Assembly (NCBI RefSeq): GCF_028751545.1
Contig: NZ_CP071867.1
Span: forward strand, 124,001-188,000
Direction: 5' to 3'
Source: Gilliamella sp. B3022
Lineage (GTDB): Bacteria; Pseudomonadota; Gammaproteobacteria; Enterobacterales; Orbaceae
DNA: 64,000 bases
In this document: positions 57,688 to 64,000 of the stretch, one piece after another
Position numbering within the stretch: position 1 is the stretch's first letter
How the letters are laid out: the number at the start of each line of letters is the position of its first letter
Translations under genes and position numbers: made by a program
The notes under the pieces: generated by a model
The model's database searches: none
Seen by the model: only the letters and a program-made list of their open reading frames with translations
What the model was told of the DNA's origin: nothing

Positions 57688-58875
57688 ATGGTGTCTAATA
57701 TAAATATCAATAGAAGAAAACTATTAACGTTTTCAAGTGCAGCAATAGCGGGATTGTCTATTAATCAATTTTTATCTAAAGCTTATGCACAACAAGTACA
57801 AAACACGATTTCATATACACTACCAATGATTGATAAGGTAGTTATGCCCGATGCAAACAATCCAGTCAGGCTTAATTTTAATGAAAATGCTCTTGGTATG
57901 TCACCTAATGCCAAACAAGCGGCAATCAACGCTGTTCCTAAAGCTAATCGCTATGCTAAAGCAGAAATACCATTACTTAATATAAGATTAGCTAAACACC
58001 ATAATGTCAATGAATCTCAAATCTTATTAACAGATGGTTCATCAGAAGGGATTCGTAGTGCTATTGCCGCCTATGTAAAGCCTGATACGCAATTGGTCAT
58101 ACCAGAACTTACGTATAGTGATGGAGAACACTTCGCTAAAATTTTTAATTTGCATATCAGCAAAGTACCAAGTTTACCGGATTGGCAAATCGATTTAAGA
58201 GGCTTACAAAAAGCTGTGGAGAATTATAAAGGCTCATCGATTGTTTATTTAGTTAATCCTAATAATCCGACTTCGACTGTTTTAGCAACTGATGCCATAG
58301 AATCATGGATAAAAAACAAGCCTAAAAATACTATTTTTATTGTTGATGAGGCTTATGCTGAGTTTGTTAACGATCCAGCCTACAAATCAGTCGATCATCT
58401 CATTGCAGAAGGTTGTGAAAATATCATATTACTCAAAACTTTTTCAAAAATTCATGCTATGGCAGGTTTACGTGTAGGTTATGCTGTTAGTTCCGTCGAA
58501 AATATTAAACATATTACCCAATATGTGGCTGGTGAAAAACTTAACTACTGTGGTGTTTGTGCAGCATTAGCCTCAATGGATGATCAGACATTTTTAACTT
58601 ATTCAAAAAAAGCTGTTGATGTTTCTCGTCAGATCATGGAAAACGTCTTATCCGATCTAGGTTTGTATTACTTAAAATCTGAAACCAATTTTATGTTCCA
58701 TAAAAGTCCGATTGATTTAAAAGCATATCGGGACTTAATGAAAAGTAACTTTATTTTGATTGGAAGAGATTTTGAACCGGCTAAGCAATGGTGTCGTATT
58801 TCACTCGGAACACCTGGAGAAATGCTATATGTAGCGAATATTATGCGGGGATTGAAAGAAAAAGGTAAAATTTAA
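57688..58875 (+). CDS. Tat-exported class I/II aminotransferase (HisC-like)
   Basis: 395 residues. The N-terminus has NRRKLLTFSSAAIAGLSI, a twin-arginine-type signal, with likely cleavage after AYA (about 34). The rest is a full fold-type I aminotransferase: RLNFNENALGMSPNAKQA, LLTDGSSEGIRSAIAAYV, VYLVNPNNPTSTV, FIVDEAYAEFV, PLP lysine in LKTFSKIHAMAGLRVGY, and an Arg in CRISLGTP. Looks like histidinol-phosphate aminotransferase but no his genes are near. A folded PLP enzyme sent to the periplasm is unusual. Substrate unknown. Confidence 0.85.
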   Translation: MVSNININRRKLLTFSSAAIAGLSINQFLSKAYAQQVQNTISYTLPMIDKVVMPDANNPVRLNFNENALGMSPNAKQAAINAVPKANRYAKAEIPLLNIRLAKHHNVNESQILLTDGSSEGIRSAIAAYVKPDTQLVIPELTYSDGEHFAKIFNLHISKVPSLPDWQIDLRGLQKAVENYKGSSIVYLVNPNNPTSTVLATDAIESWIKNKPKNTIFIVDEAYAEFVNDPAYKSVDHLIAEGCENIILLKTFSKIHAMAGLRVGYAVSSVENIKHITQYVAGEKLNYCGVCAALASMDDQTFLTYSKKAVDVSRQIMENVLSDLGLYYLKSETNFMFHKSPIDLKAYRDLMKSNFILIGRDFEPAKQWCRISLGTPGEMLYVANIMRGLKEKGKI

Positions 58876-58995
58876 CTCTTAATTGATTTTAAGAAATAGT
58901 GTTGTTAACAAAAATCAAGCTCTCTAAATTAAATAATCTTTAGAGAGCCTATCATTATCAATACATTGAATAAAATAAGGCAAGCAGCTTTCTAT

Positions 58996-59550
58996 TTAAC
59001 TGCCAATTACTCGACGAGTCATCCAGTAACGTTTTTTCCAGTAATCATCATTCAGATTTGAATAAGTAACGCCTTTTGATGTTGAAGCATGTAAAAATTT
59101 ACCATCCGCATAATAGATACCAACATGTAAACCACTACGACTGCGGCCTGTTTTGAAAAAGACTAAATCACCCGCTTGAGGTTTAGTCACTTTATAACCC
59201 AATTGAGCCTGCTCAGCCGCGCTTCTTGGTACTTTTTTAGAAAGTTTATTTTTGAAAAAATTAACAACTAAACCTGAACAATCACTACCATCTAAAGTCG
59301 TACCACCATAACGGTATGGAGTGTTATGCCATTTTTTATAATGGGAATCAATTTTGGCTAACATTACCGCATTTTTTTTAGCTGCTTTTGCTGATGTAGG
59401 TCCAGAACTGGTATTCACAGTAGCTGTCGTACTACTGCTGCAACCGAATAACATAAACATAGAAAGCAGTAATGTGATAAAAAAACGTTTTTTTACACTA
59501 AAAAAGGTGTTCGGCAACATTTTCAATTGTCGATTGTCTTTTTTTGTCAT
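58996..59550 (-). CDS. NlpC/P60-family lipoprotein (MepS/NlpC-like)
   Basis: 184 residues. Lipobox MLFGC (Cys at about 37) after an N-terminus longer than usual. NlpC/P60 catalytic set: Cys in GSDCSGLV, His in SGLHVGIYY, third polar His in KFLHASTS. PYRYGGTTLDGSDC is typical of D,D- or D,L-endopeptidases of peptidoglycan. The start (AAAGGA 10 bases upstream) lies 53 bases inside the end of the upstream GTPase gene, in another frame. A later ATG at 59520 lacks a ribosome site. Confidence 0.88.
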   Translation of the reverse strand: MTKKDNRQLKMLPNTFFSVKKRFFITLLLSMFMLFGCSSSTTATVNTSSGPTSAKAAKKNAVMLAKIDSHYKKWHNTPYRYGGTTLDGSDCSGLVVNFFKNKLSKKVPRSAAEQAQLGYKVTKPQAGDLVFFKTGRSRSGLHVGIYYADGKFLHASTSKGVTYSNLNDDYWKKRYWMTRRVIGS

Positions 59551-60856
59551 TTCTTTTTGTTCCTTTATTTAACGTCGACCAATGCGAATAACGCCTTGCT
59601 ACTTTCAAACTTTTAGGTAAAATCCCTTTTTTCCATTCTTTAGTCTCTAGTTTAGACAATTTAATAGGGCAAGTGTTCGCATGGCTGCGATGATTTAAAC
59701 TCTCTTTTAGACTAACAAGTCGTAACGAAAGATAACAAATAATAATATCATCAACACTTAATTTATTATAACCAGAAAGCTGATAACGCATTCTGGAGCC
59801 ATAATGCTTAGCTGTTTGCACTAAACTACCTAAAGCACCACCAATTAGCGTTGCAGAACCAAGCGTAATGCCACCAGTAACGAAATCAATACTTGCACCA
59901 ATTGTAGCACCTGACACAAAACCTTTCGTCAAATGCATGCCCATTGTTGTTAGGGCATCTATATTAAATAGATCGGCATTATAACGACCTTTTAACAAAG
60001 GTAAACTCTCTTCACTTTCTAAAGCAGAGTTAAACTGATAAAGTTTTAACAGATCATTGATTGCCAACTGTTCTCGCGCTCTTACTTGATTTTGCATATC
60101 AACAATAGCTTGTTTATCATCAGATTTGGTCATTTTGTAGAAAGCAGTTACATCAACTAAAGCTTCAGCAATTATCAAATTAGCTTTTTTATTGCGAGTT
60201 TCATGCATTTGCGTAATTTTATTCAGCCATTGATCTAAAATCCATTTTGCTGGCTCAATTAGCAAAGATAAACTTTTATACAATCGCTCTTCGCCATCAA
60301 TTGGCGGTACGATTGCATCGAACTTTATGATAGCATGAATACCAAGTCGAGAAAGTAATTTTTTCCATTTATTTTCATTCTGTTGTCCACTGGCGGTAAA
60401 ATTTAACACCGCTAATATCGGTTTAGCACCACTGGCTAATATTGCTAATTCATCATGATATTTATCTAAAATTGGCTCACGCACATCGATTACATAAATT
60501 GCTGCATCACTTTTTAATAATTGTCTGATTACTTTAGCTTCTTGATCAAAGGTATTTTCAGCTTCTGGACTCTGCAAAAAAAACGTTAATTTATCTATAC
60601 CATCAATTTTATTATTCGCTGGTGTTAATTGATGAATGTAATCATACAGTGCCAAACTATCTTCTAAACCAGGTGTGTCATAAAAGATAATAGTGTTTTG
60701 ATTATCTACAGGCAAGGTAATTGCTTCGACATGTCTTGTTGTGCCAGGTTTATCGGATACATCACCAAAGTTACTATTACGAATTAAAGTGCGTAATAAG
60801 GATGTTTTCCCTACATTTGCATGCCCAACCACAGCTAATTTTAATGTCGTTAACAT
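59498..60856 (-). CDS. DUF3482-family GTPase
   Basis: 452 residues from ATG 60856 (GAGG upstream; one base after the upstream stop). G-domain: GHANVGKTSLLRTL (P-loop), DKPGTTRHVEAI, YDTPGLEDS (G3), LAVLNFT in place of NKxD. The central glycine-rich hydrophobic part (GFVSGATIGASIDFVTGGITLGSATLIGGALGSLV) may insert in or pack against a membrane. Translationally coupled to the DUF2868 membrane protein. Cellular role unknown. Confidence 0.88.
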   Translation of the reverse strand: MLTTLKLAVVGHANVGKTSLLRTLIRNSNFGDVSDKPGTTRHVEAITLPVDNQNTIIFYDTPGLEDSLALYDYIHQLTPANNKIDGIDKLTFFLQSPEAENTFDQEAKVIRQLLKSDAAIYVIDVREPILDKYHDELAILASGAKPILAVLNFTASGQQNENKWKKLLSRLGIHAIIKFDAIVPPIDGEERLYKSLSLLIEPAKWILDQWLNKITQMHETRNKKANLIIAEALVDVTAFYKMTKSDDKQAIVDMQNQVRAREQLAINDLLKLYQFNSALESEESLPLLKGRYNADLFNIDALTTMGMHLTKGFVSGATIGASIDFVTGGITLGSATLIGGALGSLVQTAKHYGSRMRYQLSGYNKLSVDDIIICYLSLRLVSLKESLNHRSHANTCPIKLSKLETKEWKKGILPKSLKVARRYSHWSTLNKGTKRNDKKRQSTIENVAEHLF

Positions 60857-60857
60857 G

Positions 60858-62162
60858 TTAATATTCCTCATCTAACCACGCTGGTAAAGCTGTTTGTAAC
60901 GATAACGCTTGCCAATTATAAAATTGTTTACCGTGATTTATAAACCAGATGCGACTTTGTTGCGATTTATTTATCAGTTGATTGATTAAATTTAACATTC
61001 CTCTATCAGGTGTCCTATCGGTATCAATAGCTATCAATAACTTCTTTGCTGGAGATAATTGTAAATAGTCAAGAATTTTACGACGTTGCTCACGCGTATT
61101 TAAAAAACCTAAAAAAGTCACCGAAATGGGTGGATTCCACTCATCTAGCACATCAATGGCTACCAAGAAAGCACCATCCCCTTCTTTCGCGAAATTTGGC
61201 GTTACGTGTTTAAATTTTACGTTATCTTTCTTATCTTCATCTTCGACATGAAACTTGATAGGTTGTAAATCATCAGCTAATAATTGAAAATCGGGATGTT
61301 GAATATTGAATTTAATTTGTCGACAACTTATTAACCAATTAAAACCACAAATTATCATACATAAAAATCGAATTGCTAAACCATAAACAATGAAAACACC
61401 GAGCAACCAAATCGCCCAAGCAGAACGTATTTCTCCTGCATTTTGAGCATGTTCACTTAATTTAATCACATCATCATCAGGAATGATAAAACCGATTTTA
61501 GAGGGTAACCAACCTAAATAATGAGTCAGGTTGATAATCGTATCAAAACTAAGTAAGGTTGTTTTCCATTCGAAGCTATAATGTTTTGTTGAAAACAAGG
61601 CAATAAGTACAATTAACGTACTGCTTAATATTACGGTCCAAAATAGATTGAGTACAAATCCAATTAGCCAACGGATACGTCCTCCAAATAACTCAACAAA
61701 AGCTGGAATCAGTTGTTGAACGGTTTTTTTTTGAGAGAACTTTTTTGCTAACCCTAACCACCAATAAATTAAAAAACTACCAGTAAAATTACTAAATAAA
61801 AAAGATGAAGCTAACCAAACAAAAAACGTTATTAAGTGAAGACCTAGTAAACTAAAAAGCGCCCAATACAAATTTATTGGATTTTGACTAAGAGTACTAA
61901 AAGCCAACGATGCACCACAAATGATAGATAGAAAAACAAATATGAAAAATGAAAGGTTAATTGCTCTTAATAGATTTTTTTGTGCTGCATATAAACCATT
62001 TTGTTTTGATAGCATGACCGCACGCATAACGATACGATTAATCAGTGACGTTTGAGTCACTCTTACTTGTCGATTGATATCTTGATCAGCAAATCGCCCA
62101 GATTCTTTTTCAATTAAATGAATAGTCTGAGCAATCCACAACGATTTTAACTCTTCTCGCAT
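60858..62162 (-). CDS. DUF2868 membrane protein
   Basis: 434 residues. At least four clear membrane segments (about 70-90, 100-122, 160-190, 248-272) and a soluble C-terminal domain ending LQTALPAWLDEEY. LWIAQTIHLIEKESGRFADQDINR is the family opening. Always found with the DUF3482 GTPase, as here (TAA-C-ATG junction). The pair may form a membrane GTPase complex; nothing more is known to me. Confidence 0.88.
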   Translation of the reverse strand: MREELKSLWIAQTIHLIEKESGRFADQDINRQVRVTQTSLINRIVMRAVMLSKQNGLYAAQKNLLRAINLSFFIFVFLSIICGASLAFSTLSQNPINLYWALFSLLGLHLITFFVWLASSFLFSNFTGSFLIYWWLGLAKKFSQKKTVQQLIPAFVELFGGRIRWLIGFVLNLFWTVILSSTLIVLIALFSTKHYSFEWKTTLLSFDTIINLTHYLGWLPSKIGFIIPDDDVIKLSEHAQNAGEIRSAWAIWLLGVFIVYGLAIRFLCMIICGFNWLISCRQIKFNIQHPDFQLLADDLQPIKFHVEDEDKKDNVKFKHVTPNFAKEGDGAFLVAIDVLDEWNPPISVTFLGFLNTREQRRKILDYLQLSPAKKLLIAIDTDRTPDRGMLNLINQLINKSQQSRIWFINHGKQFYNWQALSLQTALPAWLDEEY

Positions 62163-62238
62163 TATAGTTAATTTTCACAATTAAATTAATGAAATATAAA
62201 ACAAACGCAAGATAAGCCGCGTTTATAAATAGCGTGAA

Positions 62239-62484
62239 TTATTGGGTGATTTCACCTATTTTAGTTAATAAAGTTTGGATACGTTGCTGCCAAACTTGCT
62301 GATCTTGTTTGAGTTTTTCATTTTCTTCGCGTAATGCTTTCATTTCGTCTGAACTGTCATTGATCAACTGTTCCAATTCTTGATTACCTTGTTTTAAAGT
62401 AGCAATTTCTTTTTGCAATGTTGTAATAGTATTAACCGTATGCTGAATTTTATTTTCTAACTGATTTAATATTTCTAATGTCAT
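62239..62484 (-). CDS. zapB: Cell division protein ZapB
   Basis: 81 residues from ATG 62484 (TGAGG 7 bases upstream; ATG six codons earlier is disfavoured). Entire chain is a coiled coil (LEILNQLENKIQHTVNTITT ... WQQRIQTLLTKIGEI), matching E. coli ZapB in length and ends. Bridges ZapA/FtsZ rings to MatP. Divergent from tpiA. Confidence 0.93.
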   Translation of the reverse strand: MTLEILNQLENKIQHTVNTITTLQKEIATLKQGNQELEQLINDSSDEMKALREENEKLKQDQQVWQQRIQTLLTKIGEITQ

Positions 62485-62583
62485 ATTTTTCCTCAAGCTC
62501 ATATTATTTATGTATAATACTTATCATTATAACGAATTCATTCTAAAATCAACACCTTTTTAAAACTTAAGTTGGAGAAAATT

Positions 62584-63348
62584 ATGCGAAAACCTCTCGT
62601 TATGGGTAACTGGAAACTCAATGGTAGTATTGATATGGCTAAAAATTTAGTTGAAGGTTTAAGAAAAGAGCTATCGACAGAAGCAGCATGTGATATTGCT
62701 ATTGCCCCACCAGTCGTTTATCTAGACTTTGTAAAACATCAACTAGGCGGTTCTAATATTATTTTAGGTGCTCAAGATGTAGATATTAACCTTTCTGGTG
62801 CTTACACTGGTGAAGTTTCAGCGGCAATGTTAAAAGATGTGGGTGTAACTCATGTAATTATCGGTCATTCAGAACGTCGTACTTACCATAAAGAATCAGA
62901 TGAGTTTATTGCCAAAAAATTTGGTATCTTAAAAGAATCTGGTTTAGTACCTGTACTTTGCATCGGTGAAACAGAAGCCGAAAATGAAGCCGGTCAAACT
63001 CAATCGGTATGTGCGCGTCAAATTGATGCTGTTATAAATACGTTAGGTGTTGAAGCATTTAACGGAGCAGTGATTGCTTATGAACCAGTTTGGGCTATTG
63101 GTACCGGCAAATCTGCTACACCAGCCCAAGCTCAAGCTGTTCACAAATTCCTCCGTGATCATATCGCAAAACACGATGCAAAAGTTGCTGAACAAGTCAT
63201 TATTCAATATGGTGGTTCAGTTAATGATAAAAATGCAGCTGAGTTATTTACACAACCTGATATTGATGGGGCTTTAGTCGGAGGTGCATCACTTAAAGCA
63301 GATGCTTTTGCAGCGATTGTACGAGCGGCAGAACAGGCTAAAAAATAA
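62584..63348 (+). CDS. tpiA: Triosephosphate isomerase
   Basis: 254 residues from ATG 62584 (GGAG upstream; a TTG at 62572 overlaps that site). Motifs: MGNWKLNGS (Lys), [14 protein letters not shown] (His), [20 protein letters not shown] (catalytic Glu), [23 protein letters not shown]. Interconverts dihydroxyacetone phosphate and glyceraldehyde 3-phosphate, the latter also a PdxS substrate. Confidence 0.98.
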   Translation: MRKPLVMGNWKLNGSIDMAKNLVEGLRKELSTEAACDIAIAPPVVYLDFVKHQLGGSNIILGAQDVDINLSGAYTGEVSAAMLKDVGVTHVIIGHSERRTYHKESDEFIAKKFGILKESGLVPVLCIGETEAENEAGQTQSVCARQIDAVINTLGVEAFNGAVIAYEPVWAIGTGKSATPAQAQAVHKFLRDHIAKHDAKVAEQVIIQYGGSVNDKNAAELFTQPDIDGALVGGASLKADAFAAIVRAAEQAKK

Positions 63349-63354
63349 ATTATC

Positions 63355-63377
63355 GACGCCTGAAAAGGCGTCTTTTT
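63355..63377 (+). terminator. Terminator after tpiA
   Basis: GACGCC, loop TGAAAA, GGCGTC, TTTTT. Confidence 0.88.
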
Positions 63378-63414
63378 AAGACAAAATTATAATTCATGTA
63401 GTAACAAAAAATAA

Positions 63415-63639
63415 CTATTTTGCTTGAATGCTATAACGTGAAGGCCAAATTGTTTCAACAGAAACTTGTAAATATTCAGCAATAATTCGTTCATACTTAG
63501 GGCAATGTCGATATAATGCATTTCTCAAAGTATCAGCTTGTAAGCCACTTGATCTTGATAGCGCTCTTAAGTTTCCACCTCTAATTTTAATTTCACCTAC
63601 AACTCTTGATGGTGACCAATCTTGATCTTGTTCGCTCAT
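63415..63639 (-). CDS. Ner/SfsB-like winged HTH regulator
   Basis: 74 residues. DWSPSRVVGEIKIRGGNLRALSRSSGL, ADTLRNALYRHCPKYERIIAEYLQV and ending IWPSRY match the Nlp/Ner family: Mu Ner and the bacterial SfsB. Small cytoplasmic DNA-binding protein. Divergent from another HTH gene; the shared gap holds a perfect inverted repeat, a natural operator. Confidence 0.9.
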   Translation of the reverse strand: MSEQDQDWSPSRVVGEIKIRGGNLRALSRSSGLQADTLRNALYRHCPKYERIIAEYLQVSVETIWPSRYSIQAK

Positions 63640-63670
63640 TATGAGATCCTCTTCAGGTTAATTCTTTGCT

Positions 63671-63696
63671 ATTGTAATGATTATCGGCATTACAAT
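63671..63696. promoter_or_regulatory. Inverted repeat operator candidate
   Basis: ATTGTAATG (63671-63679) and CATTACAAT (63688-63696) are perfect complements eight bases apart, in the gap between two divergent HTH genes. Confidence 0.6.
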
Positions 63697-63785
63697 GATG
63701 GTAAAGTGTTACCGCAAAAAGAATAACACATAAAAAAACGAAACAAAACTATAAAAACGAAAAAATTTATAAAATGGAATAAAAA

Positions 63786-64000
63786 ATGAATGAAAACAAT
63801 TTTAAAACGCTAAATGAGCACGAAAAAACGAGCATTTTAACGAAAACGGGCGTAATTAACTTTAAAAATAGATTAACTTTATTATTAGAAGGACTATCCG
63901 GTAACGCTTTTGCCAAAAAAGTTGGCATGTCAGAAGCTGTAATTCGTGATTATTTATCAGGCAAAACCTATCCATCTTTAAATCGATTAGCAATCATTGC
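63786..64000 (+). CDS. HTH regulator, partial at right edge
   Basis: Begins at ATG 63786 and runs off the window after 71 codons. FKNRLTLLLEGLSGNAFAKK, then VGMSEAVIRDYLSGKTYPSLNRLAII is a helix-turn-helix of the Xre or Mu-repressor type. Could be a host regulator or the first gene of a prophage; the rest is not visible. A homolog of phage C-type repressors with a C-terminal peptidase domain is one option. Confidence 0.75.
   Translation, partial: MNENNFKTLNEHEKTSILTKTGVINFKNRLTLLLEGLSGNAFAKKVGMSEAVIRDYLSGKTYPSLNRLAII

Noticed and set aside
63415-63639. Mu prophage called from the Ner-like gene alone
   Set aside because: Chromosomal SfsB-type homologs look the same and no transposase or other phage gene is visible before the window ends.

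Overview
The window is about 64 kb of AT-rich DNA from a gammaproteobacterium. Gene content and order (rsmE-gshB-yqgE-ruvX, tpiA/zapB, ychF, nlpD, mlaA, fabB, argW-type tRNA) resemble Enterobacterales and Pasteurellales. The low GC, the VgrG cargo locus, PdxST vitamin B6 synthesis, a SemiSWEET sugar carrier and pyruvate:flavodoxin oxidoreductase would suit a host-associated, sugar-fermenting member of the Orbaceae (Gilliamella-like). That placement is inference; no rRNA or marker set was available to test it.

Layout. (1) 1-7.5 kb is a type VI secretion (T6SS) accessory island on the minus strand, ending near a tRNA-Arg(CCU). VgrG has a transthyretin-like tail and is followed by a putative clan-CD (caspase-like) cysteine-protease cargo and a membrane-anchored Sel1-like candidate immunity protein. 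Next comes a graveyard of a lipase effector and a Tli4-like immunity gene, both riddled with stops. A 1.5 kb AT-rich gap beside it holds a strong promoter and an intrinsic terminator about 70 nt apart, a candidate small RNA. (2) 7.6-14.5 kb holds mlaA, a LexA-box-controlled radical-SAM/TIGR03915 DNA-repair pair, fabB and a polar amino-acid ABC transporter. (3) 14.7-26.8 kb is a divergent ureide (allantoate to oxamate) catabolic cluster: pucG, a LysR regulator and allHGF on one strand, allC, an MFS carrier, allE, allK and allD on the other. allC carries one in-frame ochre codon where the catalytic glutamate of the EEE motif should be, and is otherwise intact. (4) 26.8-38.4 kb holds a decayed type I-E-like CRISPR remnant with a 17-G tract, asnA, tenA behind an eroded TPP riboswitch, a SemiSWEET, the divergent pdxR-MFS / pdxST vitamin B6 block, yhbP and ubiX. 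(5) 38.9-64 kb is mostly housekeeping: tdk, gpmA, nlpD, rsmI, ychF, moeA, folB, rsmE, gshB, yqgE, ruvX, purM, nifJ, a Tat-exported aminotransferase-like protein, an NlpC/P60 lipoprotein, a DUF2868/DUF3482 GTPase pair, zapB, tpiA, a Ner-like regulator and the start of another HTH gene cut by the right edge.

How the parts work together. The ureide cluster should turn allantoate into ureidoglycine (AllC), then ureidoglycolate (AllE) and oxalurate (AllD), with PucG as a glyoxylate-dependent shortcut from ureidoglycine to oxalurate. AllFGH then split oxalurate by phosphorolysis to oxamate and carbamoyl phosphate, and AllK makes ATP. With allC interrupted, entry to the pathway is either lost, supplied from elsewhere, or the stop is an error. 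PdxR probably controls pdxST and the overlapping MFS gene. No T6SS structural genes, cas genes, rRNA operons or insertion sequences were seen.
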